Origin: Parabacteroides sp. Marseille-P3160 | GTDB taxonomy: Bacteria > Bacteroidota > Bacteroidia > Bacteroidales > Tannerellaceae | Assembly: GCF_900162725.1 (NCBI RefSeq) | Contig: NZ_LT799418.1 | Location: 4,667,897 to 4,731,896 of the forward strand | Length of the DNA: 64,000 bases | Direction of reading: 5' to 3' | Part shown: positions 45,557 through 54,250 of the stretch, in pieces | Numbering within the stretch: position 1 is the first letter of the stretch | How the letters are laid out: the number at the start of each line of letters is the position of its first letter | Translations under genes and position numbers: made by a program | The notes under the pieces: model-generated | Told to the model about the DNA's origin: nothing | What the model saw: the letters and a program-made list of their open reading frames with translations, nothing else | Databases searched by the model: none

Positions 45557-46867
45557 TTACAATTGAGGAAATTTCCATGGGTTCCGATAAGTTGGTTTGA
45601 TCAGTTTATCCGCCTCTTTGTTATTAAAAGTTTTTTTCAGGTCGTCATAGACTAATGAAGCGCCGACCCGAGCGGAAATATTACCCAAATGGGCATATTT
45701 TGCACATAAGCTTCCGTTATCAATCGTACAAGCCGTATCGAAATTACGGCTTTTCATGCAGGAAAGGAAATTAGCGACATGGTCTTTATGGTCTTGAAAA
45801 TTCGGTAGGGAGTTTATCGCTTCTGCTTTATTTCCTTCCGGTATCACTTCCCAACTTTCCCGATTAGCAACTAAGGTTCCATTCGTTCCTTTAAATGCCA
45901 ATCCATAATTACGACCGTAAGGACCGGTTTCCGTGCCAGCTACATTACTCCATTGAATAAGGAAATCATCATATTCATACACGACAGATAAGGTGTCAAA
46001 CGTTTCCGGACTATTCTGAGGATAAGCAAATTTTCCACCCGCTCCTATCACTCGCTTCGGCATTCCTTTTACATTCATCCCCCACAAAGCCATATCGAGC
46101 AGATGCACTCCCCAATCGGTCAACAAGCCACCGCCATAATCCCAGAACATACGCCAGGAACCATGAAAACGCTCTTTGTTAAATGTCCGCTTGGGAGCAG
46201 GCCCCAACCACATATCAAAATCAACGCCTGCAGGGACCGGACTATCCGGTACGGGCAATGACAAGGCTCCGTAATTAAAATTCGCCCAAACTTCTACCCG
46301 AGCGATCTTTCCCAGTTTACCGCTATCTATATAGCGTTTCATTTCATGCCAATGATTTCCACTCCGCTGTTGTTGCCCGACCTGAACCACACGATTATAT
46401 TTCTTGACTGCTGCAACCATTGCATCACATTCCGCAATTGAATTTGCAATGGGTTTTTCCACATACACGTCTTTTCCTGCTGCACAGGCATCCACTGTTT
46501 GCAGGCAATGCCAATGATCGGGTGTACCAATAATAACCGCATCAATATCTTTTCTATCCAATAGTTTCCTGTAGTCCCCATACAATTCGGGAGTTGTATT
46601 CCGCAGTTTTTTTATATCCCCCGCTCTACCATCTAAAACCTGTTTATCAATATCACAAAGGGCCACGCAATCCACTTCCGGATGGATAAGAAAATCCGAA
46701 AGATCACTCCAACCCATGTTCCGGCATCCGATTAAACCGACTCTGACCTTATCGTTAGCGCCCACCGGATGTGCAAATAGTTTATTATCTCCTAACATAG
46801 AGGGAATCGTTAATCCGGCAGCTATTGCTGAAGCCGATTGACGGAGGAATTTTCGTCTTGTTACCAT
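45557..46867 (-). CDS. Secreted Gfo/Idh/MocA family oxidoreductase
   Basis: A 436-residue NAD(P)-binding protein with a twin-arginine-like signal (VTRRKFLRQSASAIAAGL). Rossmann motif GLIGCRNMGWSD, then GTPDHWHCLQ and YVEKPIANS (the EKP Lys motif of the family) are present, with QQRSGNHWHEMK further on. It probably oxidises or reduces a sugar, or acts as a GH109-like NAD-dependent glycosidase. It lies in the utilisation locus directly before the rhamnosidase-like gene, so the substrate may be a sugar released there. It is related to the protein at 9942-11318. Confidence 0.82.
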   Translation of the reverse strand: MVTRRKFLRQSASAIAAGLTIPSMLGDNKLFAHPVGANDKVRVGLIGCRNMGWSDLSDFLIHPEVDCVALCDIDKQVLDGRAGDIKKLRNTTPELYGDYRKLLDRKDIDAVIIGTPDHWHCLQTVDACAAGKDVYVEKPIANSIAECDAMVAAVKKYNRVVQVGQQQRSGNHWHEMKRYIDSGKLGKIARVEVWANFNYGALSLPVPDSPVPAGVDFDMWLGPAPKRTFNKERFHGSWRMFWDYGGGLLTDWGVHLLDMALWGMNVKGMPKRVIGAGGKFAYPQNSPETFDTLSVVYEYDDFLIQWSNVAGTETGPYGRNYGLAFKGTNGTLVANRESWEVIPEGNKAEAINSLPNFQDHKDHVANFLSCMKSRNFDTACTIDNGSLCAKYAHLGNISARVGASLVYDDLKKTFNNKEADKLIKPTYRNPWKFPQL

Positions 46868-46975
46868 AGTTTTTATTTTAAGATTAAAAATGACAATTAA
46901 ACCCGCGCTTCAAGGAAAGACTGTTCTTCTTTTAACAGCCCTTCTTAGAAGTAAAAATGGGACTTCCCCAATTTG

Positions 46976-47047
46976 CCAAAATTTATTTGGCGCTAAGTTA
47001 GGATTATTATCGATATAAGTTTGTTTAATAGGCCAAAGATATATTTT
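46976..47047 (-). pseudogene. Remnant of a SusD/RagB C terminus
   Basis: Twenty-four codons read KIYLWPIKQTYIDNNPNL and continue to NKFW. This matches the canonical SusD end; the intact SusD in this window ends FNLWPIPFDEINTNKNL, then NTGW. The same frame is open over 46910-47167 without other SusD-like sequence, and no SusD body or SusC lies upstream. It is best read as the decayed tail of a lost susD that once preceded the oxidoreductase gene. Confidence 0.65.
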
Positions 47048-47301
47048 CCTATAATAAAGAATAGCCTTTTTATGACTCTCATGGGAAAGTATCATTATTG
47101 TGATGGTCCTACCATCTAACATTTTAAAGAGGATCGCCGGATAAATTAGGCAGATAAAATTCGACAATAGCCCAATCCGGGCGGTTGTGGCTCTTGTTTC
47201 AACTATAGGTAGAGGTTGTCATTAAATTAATCACAAAAAATAAGGTACGACGAAGTTTTCTGAGGGGGTTCATCCTGTTTTTCACGAAATCGCCATACCA
47301 G

Positions 47302-47454
47302 GAGGCTGTCTAAAAAGCATTGCGCCGACCTGAAAATCCAGTGCACTCAATGAATTGATCCAGTACACTCATTTATAAAATCCAGTGCACTCATTTATGA
47401 AATTCAGTGCACTGGATTTTTTCCGTACAATTCACGACTTTTGAGACAGCCCTC
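47302..47454. repeat. Small element with GAGG(G)CTGTCT inverted ends around tandem CAGTGCACT units
   Basis: Left end GAGGCTGTCTAAAAAGC (47302-47318) and the complement of the right end, GAGGGCTGTCTCAAAAGTC (47454-47436), form imperfect terminal inverted repeats. Inside, units like AAATCCAGTGCACTCATTTAT are repeated (47329-47430), ending in a near-palindrome. The inner part matches 5772-5871 closely. No reading frame is present, so it would be a non-autonomous element. Confidence 0.75.
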
Positions 47455-47463
47455 AGACTGATG

Positions 47464-48843
47464 TTATTCGCTGATTAAAGAATAATCTGTCAACATATAG
47501 CAAGCTATGCCTTTCGATGTCATTAATGTATACACATAGACTACATCCAGAGTGGCTTTTCTTATGGCCACACCTCCTGTATTATTTCCATTGCCTTCCG
47601 TAGTAGAATTATATTCTATAATATCGGAAAATTTCACAATCGGATTACTTAAATCAGAAGGATCAATCACAAAGAATTTATATTTAAAATCACTTGTTAT
47701 CGAAATTACGGATAAATAGTTCTTATTATTAAAGTTGAAATACAAAGCATGGAGAATGTTTCTGCCCCATCCGCCTTCAGGAAAGATGGCTGTCGAATTA
47801 TTATTCTCATCCACATATTTTAATACTGTGCTCGGATTGCTTCCACTTGTATGGCCGCTATCGAAATAAAAATATGGATTTAAGGATAAAGCACTTATAG
47901 GGAGTACAAGGGAATAGCCAGCTTGGTTATAGTTTTCCATGTCTGTCTCTATAATCTCAGGTATCGGATCAACTATTCCGCCGGTAACTTTCCAACAATT
48001 CATTTTCTGGTTGTTATTGGCAGCATAATCGTCTCCTATTATAAATGCATTATTGTTTATATCTCCGACTACTGACATTTTGCGTCCAAACTGCGTATCT
48101 TTTCCTGATTGTAACGGATACGTCAATATCAGTGAGGGCGGCTGATCCAATGCCGTCCATTTATATACATAAAACACATTATTACTCCATGCAGATAGAG
48201 TTCCTCCTATTAAATTCCCTTCCGAATCATTGGTTAATATAAAAGGAACTTTTTGAGAATCAATAGGACCTACAATACCTTCCATATTAAGTGTACCGGT
48301 CCTATTACCTGTTTTACCGTCGAAGATAAGTCCGGTACGTGATAAAACAATATAGTCACCAAATGTAGCCACTGTGTTTTCAGTATTAGAGGTTAAACCC
48401 AATTCAGCCAAAGATTTGTACCATAGCAACCTGGCATAGCCTAATCCTTCGTTCAGCCTTTCATATTCTGCAGGCGCTACTGTCCAGACTTTTTGATTTC
48501 CGTCTTCTGCTGTTACTGTATATTGTACCTCCTTCGAAAAATCCTGACTTGCCGATCGATCTGGACTAACGGTTGCATAGGGCGATAACTTGAAGGAAGA
48601 TGGCGTCAGATTTTTCAGTAAGTTAATATCGTAATCAGGAGATATTTCGATGGTTATGGTTCCTTTCTCCTCGTTTATAGTGCATAACAGTCCATTTAGG
48701 TTGAATTCCGTTATATCCGTTCCGGTTGCTTTTATGTCAGGAAGCTTGTACAAAGGATCTGAACAGGATATAGAAACTACAAATAGCAGGATATTGACTA
48801 ATGCCAATCCCACCCATTTTTCACAAGTTTTTATACGTTCCAT
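47464..48843 (-). CDS. DUF5018-type surface lipoprotein of the utilisation locus
   Basis: A 459-residue predicted lipoprotein with a lipobox Cys at 27 (VVSISCSDP). The N-terminal domain (about 38-125) has the Ig-like DUF5018 pattern: ITEFNLNGLLCTINEEKGTITIEIS and VQYTVTAEDGNQKVWTV. The C-terminal 300 residues have repeated short beta stretches suggesting a propeller-like fold (DUF4623-like; low certainty). In such loci the protein at this place, after SusD, is often a surface glycan-binding protein, and that role is inferred. It is the last gene before the 596-bp break. Confidence 0.65.
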   Translation of the reverse strand: MERIKTCEKWVGLALVNILLFVVSISCSDPLYKLPDIKATGTDITEFNLNGLLCTINEEKGTITIEISPDYDINLLKNLTPSSFKLSPYATVSPDRSASQDFSKEVQYTVTAEDGNQKVWTVAPAEYERLNEGLGYARLLWYKSLAELGLTSNTENTVATFGDYIVLSRTGLIFDGKTGNRTGTLNMEGIVGPIDSQKVPFILTNDSEGNLIGGTLSAWSNNVFYVYKWTALDQPPSLILTYPLQSGKDTQFGRKMSVVGDINNNAFIIGDDYAANNNQKMNCWKVTGGIVDPIPEIIETDMENYNQAGYSLVLPISALSLNPYFYFDSGHTSGSNPSTVLKYVDENNNSTAIFPEGGWGRNILHALYFNFNNKNYLSVISITSDFKYKFFVIDPSDLSNPIVKFSDIIEYNSTTEGNGNNTGGVAIRKATLDVVYVYTLMTSKGIACYMLTDYSLISE

Positions 48844-48908
48844 ATGTTTTTAATATTAATTGATTTAGTAATAATAGTTAGATATTCTCTTTTTTGAAAA
48901 TCATTATC

Positions 48909-51218
48909 TCATTCCTTTTCAGGGTTATTGTTAAGAGGATCAAGTTCTATGATACAAACACTCTTAGGAGATAATTTAAAATCAATATTGATCTCTCCTT
49001 TCCGATAAGAAATCAATTTTTTTCTTCCTTTTTCAGTGATTACAAAAACTTTCCCTGAGGGCGGAAGTCCATATGTATTGGCATTGACATGGAATTTTAG
49101 CGGGAATATTTCATCACTTATACTGGCCAATGCAATACCCACCATTCCATCGTCAGCTTTCCAAGCAGAAGAATAAATCAAAGGATATTTATTTTGTAAT
49201 TCAGTCACCCTTTTTCCTTCCCGTCCGGCATAAATCGACAACTTGGAAATTTTCAGTTCTTTTTCGGGAAATTGCATTTCCGGTGCCCTTACGAATTCAC
49301 CATGTAGCAAATACTTTAGTCCGCGTGCTCTGACTTTAGCTAATTTCATCAAATAATTAATCTCATCTTCCCTTTCTGTAGCCAAAAAGCTTTTGTAATT
49401 TGAAATCATTGGCTGTATTCCCCATGCAAAAGCTCTGGCCTGTTCCATAAGAAATTGTTCGTTAAATTCCTTATCTAAAAGTTGAAGTGTATCGGTCGGA
49501 GCAAATTTCTCAGGCCATAATTCGTCATACGGGGGTGTAAGCAGGGAAGAATAACTCCCATAAGAAATAGCATAAGGATGATAGACGGCTTGAAACAAGG
49601 GTATGGTTTCCCAACCTTCGATTCCTGCGTATCTCTCTTTACTTACCTGAAGGGTAAGAAACAGATCGAGATAGGGTAACCAATTTTCGCCGACTCCTTC
49701 ACCCGACAGTACCGGTTTTTCTTCTCCTTTCGACTGAGAACGTATTTGCTCCGTTAGTTTTTCAAAATTCCTCACCCAGTAATTACCCCCTCCTAACGGA
49801 TGCGTATGGGTAGAGTCAAAGCACATATAACTTAAACAGGCCTGATCCATGTAGATACCGGCGGCATGATAGTTATTGATGGCGCTATCTGCTAAAGAAG
49901 CATATTTATTTTTCCAGAAAGAAGTACCTAAGCACATCGTCGTCATTGCTTTTCCAGAAAAGATATTATAAACAGTCGTTATTTCTTTTCCATTTATATC
50001 TTTTACCGAATAACGGAATGCATTTTCTTTTTTCCAACTTTCGGTAGATGTTCCCCATTGTATCTGATTCATATATAGTAAAGGCCTTACACCTTGCTTC
50101 CTGGCGACTTCTACCTGTTTGATAAATGAAGCTTTACCCTCACGGGGAGGGAAATATTCCGGAAAACCGTCATCATAAGAACATCCATGCCACCAATGCC
50201 AAAGTACATTCACCGGTAATCCCAACCTTTTTTTCAGATCCATAGCGGGAGACAAGACTCCTTGCGACTTACCCCGGTTCCAAACCCATAAGGCGGTCTG
50301 TTCCGCCCATGACGGAACCAAGCCCCTTTTCAACCGACTTCTTTTAGACCATCCCTGAATGTTTGCCCATTGACGATAATGCTCGGCAGCAGTAATCCAA
50401 TCTCCTTTAAAAGAACCTACTATGGCCTCATAAGCAGGCGAATATGCAGTAAGGGAAGGATCGAATTCCGGGAAATTATCAATTTGGTAAACCATATTAT
50501 TCGAAGCATCCAGGCTTATGGCAAAGTTTTTCCGGTAAGACAAGGTGTCGTTACATGATGCATAAAAACCGACTTTATCAGGATTATACAGGGTGAGTAA
50601 TTGCATGGACATGTGCCCCGGATAGGGCCAACTAAAATATTTCTGATTCGTATTCAAAAAGTAAGAACGCGGATTTTTCAAAAGGTATCCCATCCAACTG
50701 GCAACCGCCAGGTTCTCTTCTCCAAGATCTTTCAGGCCGGTGATCTTGGGAAAAATTACTTTCTCGATCTCCTCTCCTTTAATGCTGTTAAGAAATATTT
50801 TCCAGAAAGAAAACGATTGATCCTTTTCCAACCTTACAGACACCGTCACTTCAAAATCCGGGTTCTTAACTCCATGAAAATATTGCCAATGCAAAAGTAA
50901 AGTTGAAGCATCTGTTTTCTCAAAACTAAAATGCGAAGAAGATGTCATATCGACAGATACTATGCCCGAAGGACCTTGTAAGTTAACCTGCCAGGGAGAT
51001 TCTACCTTACCAGGCGTTTCCAATAAAGACTGATGGTAAGACAAATCTTCGAACACCGCAAAAGTTCCGTTTTTTTTATCAAAACCTAATCTTATTTTTT
51101 CATTTTCTATGTATACGTTTTGATTCTGTTCACTGAGGTGAGCTGATACCGGAGCGGACAGGAAAACACTAATAAGTGCTACCACATAAAATGTAGTTTT
51201 TGGTTGTGTTATTCGCAT
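48909..51218 (-). CDS. DUF6259-like putative glycoside hydrolase
   Basis: A 769-residue exported protein (signal peptide up to PVSAH). An N-terminal beta-sandwich (about 30-290) precedes a TIM-barrel-like catalytic part with LWHWWHGCSYDDGFPEYFPP, GVRPLLYMNQIQWG, GIYMDQACLSYMCFD and KPVLSGEGVGENWLP. Asp in YMDQA and Glu in SGEGVGE are at positions where retaining glycosidases keep their acid and nucleophile. A C-terminal beta domain follows. I assign it to the DUF6259 type from memory of family features. The specificity is unknown. Confidence 0.6.
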   Translation of the reverse strand: MRITQPKTTFYVVALISVFLSAPVSAHLSEQNQNVYIENEKIRLGFDKKNGTFAVFEDLSYHQSLLETPGKVESPWQVNLQGPSGIVSVDMTSSSHFSFEKTDASTLLLHWQYFHGVKNPDFEVTVSVRLEKDQSFSFWKIFLNSIKGEEIEKVIFPKITGLKDLGEENLAVASWMGYLLKNPRSYFLNTNQKYFSWPYPGHMSMQLLTLYNPDKVGFYASCNDTLSYRKNFAISLDASNNMVYQIDNFPEFDPSLTAYSPAYEAIVGSFKGDWITAAEHYRQWANIQGWSKRSRLKRGLVPSWAEQTALWVWNRGKSQGVLSPAMDLKKRLGLPVNVLWHWWHGCSYDDGFPEYFPPREGKASFIKQVEVARKQGVRPLLYMNQIQWGTSTESWKKENAFRYSVKDINGKEITTVYNIFSGKAMTTMCLGTSFWKNKYASLADSAINNYHAAGIYMDQACLSYMCFDSTHTHPLGGGNYWVRNFEKLTEQIRSQSKGEEKPVLSGEGVGENWLPYLDLFLTLQVSKERYAGIEGWETIPLFQAVYHPYAISYGSYSSLLTPPYDELWPEKFAPTDTLQLLDKEFNEQFLMEQARAFAWGIQPMISNYKSFLATEREDEINYLMKLAKVRARGLKYLLHGEFVRAPEMQFPEKELKISKLSIYAGREGKRVTELQNKYPLIYSSAWKADDGMVGIALASISDEIFPLKFHVNANTYGLPPSGKVFVITEKGRKKLISYRKGEINIDFKLSPKSVCIIELDPLNNNPEKE

Positions 51219-51262
51219 AATCTTTTTCTAATTAGTTGCAATTCGACATTATTTGCCTATTG

Positions 51263-52333
51263 TTATCTCCTTAAGGATTTTTTTTGCTTCCGTTTACTGA
51301 TATAGTTCGCAAGGATATCCATTAATTCTTTGTCCATCGGATTATCCGATTTATAGAAATTGTAGATACCATTTCCACCTTCATAATAGGCGATAGATGA
51401 TTGTTCAAAAGTCCCATTCTTTTCGAAAGCTTTGATATAACTAACTAACCGGCTGCGCATATTAGCCTTGTTGTCGGCCATCGCACGGCTATCAAACTCC
51501 ATTTCGACACCCATATTCATTTCCCGGGCAAAATCACATGCTTGATCAATGCGTTCGTCTCCGATTTTTGTATCAAAGAAATGATTCGGTTGAATCCAGG
51601 CAAAATCGAATTTATATTCTTTCCATTTATCATAACCCCTGGCTTTCCAATAGGGTATCCAATAAAATTTGAGCTTTTTAGAACGAATATAATCGCCAAG
51701 TGGTATCAATATGTCTGCACAACGGATGACATCTTCATCCACCCAATAAAAACCTGCCAATTTTAAGTTTTTATATTTTTGTTTTGTATACTGTTCTAAA
51801 AAACGGTCAATATACCACTTACCAGCCTCAATCCGGTCTTCTGTTTTAGAAAAATCCATGACTTTACCGTTGATCTCGCCCCAATCCTTTTGATCTGATA
51901 TCGGAGAAGGGATACCTACTACCAATTTATGCTTGAATCCCGGCTTTCCCAGTATTTTGATTTGTTCTGTAATGCATTGATCTAAGGCGGAGAACGCTTT
52001 GTCTTTGGCGAATTGCCTACCTTGTAACCATTCCCATTCACCTCTACGTGCATTCTGCTTGTTATAACCAGGGGCGAAATTCCGTCCTTTACCATCAGTA
52101 AATTCCAGAAACAAAAAACCATCGAAAAGCCAATTTACATTTCCTTTCTGATCCTGATGAACCACATAAGGCAAAAACTGCTCTTTACTCCACTCCATTG
52201 GACGGTGTACCCCTCCTTGGTATATAAGGACAAGATCGGCAATATCGGTTTTACCATATTGATCTTGCGCTTGAGAAGGCAGTAGGAATCCAATTAGGAA
52301 GAAGATGATTAGAAAAAAAAATTTAATGTTCAT
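51263..52333 (-). CDS. DUF4855-type secreted protein, putative glycan-active
   Basis: A 356-residue exported protein (signal peptide up to LPSQAQ). The pattern DLVLIYQGGVHRPMEWSKEQFLPYV, with DGFLFLEF and a central FYWVDEDV, then FAWIQPNHFFD and MGVEMEFD, fits DUF4855 proteins. These have a barrel-like fold and occur in utilisation loci, but no enzyme activity is established. The acidic residues in WVDED and VEMEFD could be catalytic. It lies between SusD and the DUF6259-like gene. Confidence 0.65.
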   Translation of the reverse strand: MNIKFFFLIIFFLIGFLLPSQAQDQYGKTDIADLVLIYQGGVHRPMEWSKEQFLPYVVHQDQKGNVNWLFDGFLFLEFTDGKGRNFAPGYNKQNARRGEWEWLQGRQFAKDKAFSALDQCITEQIKILGKPGFKHKLVVGIPSPISDQKDWGEINGKVMDFSKTEDRIEAGKWYIDRFLEQYTKQKYKNLKLAGFYWVDEDVIRCADILIPLGDYIRSKKLKFYWIPYWKARGYDKWKEYKFDFAWIQPNHFFDTKIGDERIDQACDFAREMNMGVEMEFDSRAMADNKANMRSRLVSYIKAFEKNGTFEQSSIAYYEGGNGIYNFYKSDNPMDKELMDILANYISKRKQKKSLRR

Positions 52334-52399
52334 TTCGAGTCGTTTTAATAAATCGATATACTTTAACCGAATTAGGTGGTACTTTATAGAAAAAGAATG

Positions 52400-54232
52400 T
52401 TACCATCCCGTATTTTGTACCAAATTCTTATTTGTATTTATTTCATCGAAAGGAATGGGCCATAAATTGAAGTATTCTTTGAATACCCGCGTTTGATAAA
52501 CCGTACGTGCATAGAAACTCGGCGTTGTTGCAGCATTTTTTGTCGTACTGATATTCATTCCATAAAATTCTTTATTTAAGAGAGTTGTACCCATTTTCCA
52601 CTGGGTTATATCGAAATAACGATGGCTCTCGCAGAAAAGTTCTACCTGACGTTCTTTTAAAATAGCCTTACGCATTGCCGTCTGATCCAGTGATGGGGAA
52701 AGGTCGGGTATCCCGGCTCGTTCTCTTACTAAATTTATGTATTTCAGGATATCGGGGTTACCGGGATTATATTCGTTTAAAGCCTCGGCATAGCTTAGAT
52801 AGAATTCGGCTAAACGATATAGAACGACCGGACGATAAAGTACACTTTTGAAACTGGAAAAAGTAGGATCGACTTGTTTTCTAGGTGTATATCCCGTTTG
52901 ATTGTGATACCAATTTCCACCCCATGATTGAAAATCAACAATTACTTTCGATTGCGGACACATCTGTCCGTTAAACATGACATCTACATAAAAACGAGGT
53001 TCACGATTGATATACATATTATAGGTCCCTTTGGGAGCAAGTAGGCCGGGGTAATCGGAGACATCTTCCCATTCGGTATTTGTTGCATAAAGATCGGTAG
53101 TCGAAAATCCGGTTTCGGAATAATCAGGATCTTCTTTAATATCCAATCCGTTTTTAGTAAAAAAAGCATCAATAGCTTCCTGCGTTATTGATAGGAACCC
53201 TAAAGCATTCCCATCGGTATAATCCGCACATGGCGGAGTACAAAAACTATCCCAATTAAAATTTTGATTCCCGTCGGTTCTTGCGAATATAATCTCCTTA
53301 TTGTCAGCGTCAAAAAATGTATTAATCAATGACATGTACGGATCAATAGAACCATCGGCATTATATTCTTTATGCAAGTCGTAAACGCCCAGATCGAAAA
53401 GATCTTTGATCGCATCGGCCGCCCGTTTCCATTTTTCAACATTATAGGTCGCATTAAATAACGCCGTACCATCCGGATTCTTCACATCCTTCAAATCGCT
53501 ATTCCCATTAAATAACGGACGTGCAGCATATAACAACATTCGGGCTCTCACTGCCAGAGCAGAACCTTTAGTCGGTTGGCCGTAATACCAGTTCTTATCA
53601 TCAGCTTTGAGAGGTAGTGAGGCAGCTATATCTTTTAACTCGTTGTCAAGCCAGTCCACAATTTCATCATAGGGGGTACGCATAACATTCATGTCTTCAG
53701 TAAATGAAATCTCATCCAGAATAAGAGGTACCGATCCATAAACCTGTAACAGGTAGGCATAGTAATAAGCCCTCAAAAAACGAACTTCCAGTTTGGCATT
53801 ATTCATATCTTCTTCATTAAAGTCATTTGTTGTATGTACATTATTTAAGAATAAATGTATTTGCCGTATAGCTGTATAGAAGTAAGTCCAATAATCGCAA
53901 TAAGTGCTGGTTGGAGAACTGGAAGTCCAGTTTCCTTTTTGAATGGCGTCTGCCCAATAACTCGCGCCGAAGTTACTGGTATAATCCAATTCGTCCGACA
54001 TGGCATTCCATCCTCCCTGACCAACAGGAGAGCCTCCATACGGATATCCTATGCTCAAATGATTAATAGGAATATATGAGTAACAATTTGCAATCCATCT
54101 TTTTATCGTTTTCGAATTGTCAAAAACGACTTCTTGGGTCAGCAATCCTTGCGGTACCTGGTCAAGGTAATCTTCACATGACGTAACCATTGAAAGAGCT
54201 ACAATGAATGATATATAAAGTATTTTTTTCAT
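52400..54232 (-). CDS. SusD/RagB family glycan-binding lipoprotein
   Basis: A 610-residue surface lipoprotein with a lipobox Cys at 19 (SMVTSCEDYLDQVP). It has SusD features: N-terminal TPR-like helices (WTYFYTAIRQIHLFLNNV, EVRFLRAYYYAYLLQVYG), YRLAEFYLSYAEALNEYNPG, ILKERQVELFCESHRYFDITQWK, and the C terminus LWPIPFDEINTNKNL. It forms a lid on the SusC channel and delivers oligosaccharides. It starts 18 bp after the SusC gene stop. Confidence 0.93.
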   Translation of the reverse strand: MKKILYISFIVALSMVTSCEDYLDQVPQGLLTQEVVFDNSKTIKRWIANCYSYIPINHLSIGYPYGGSPVGQGGWNAMSDELDYTSNFGASYWADAIQKGNWTSSSPTSTYCDYWTYFYTAIRQIHLFLNNVHTTNDFNEEDMNNAKLEVRFLRAYYYAYLLQVYGSVPLILDEISFTEDMNVMRTPYDEIVDWLDNELKDIAASLPLKADDKNWYYGQPTKGSALAVRARMLLYAARPLFNGNSDLKDVKNPDGTALFNATYNVEKWKRAADAIKDLFDLGVYDLHKEYNADGSIDPYMSLINTFFDADNKEIIFARTDGNQNFNWDSFCTPPCADYTDGNALGFLSITQEAIDAFFTKNGLDIKEDPDYSETGFSTTDLYATNTEWEDVSDYPGLLAPKGTYNMYINREPRFYVDVMFNGQMCPQSKVIVDFQSWGGNWYHNQTGYTPRKQVDPTFSSFKSVLYRPVVLYRLAEFYLSYAEALNEYNPGNPDILKYINLVRERAGIPDLSPSLDQTAMRKAILKERQVELFCESHRYFDITQWKMGTTLLNKEFYGMNISTTKNAATTPSFYARTVYQTRVFKEYFNLWPIPFDEINTNKNLVQNTGW

Positions 54233-54250
54233 GTTTGTAAGTTTTTCAGA

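Larger units (their letters stand above)
46868..47463. other. 596-bp intergenic region inside the utilisation locus
   Basis: Between the oxidoreductase gene and the DUF5018 gene, both minus. It holds a susD C-terminal remnant (46976-47047) and a repeat element (47302-47454). It breaks the otherwise tight gene order, so the oxidoreductase-rhamnosidase-esterase block may have been joined to the SusC-to-DUF5018 block by rearrangement. Confidence 0.6.

Noticed and set aside
46910-47167. An 85-codon minus-strand frame as an intact small gene
   Set aside because: Only its central 24 codons resemble protein, and these match a SusD C terminus; the rest is non-homologous, so it is called a remnant.
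47329-47430. A short CRISPR-like array
   Set aside because: Units of 20-26 bases are contiguous with no unique spacers, the core is palindromic, and no cas genes are present.
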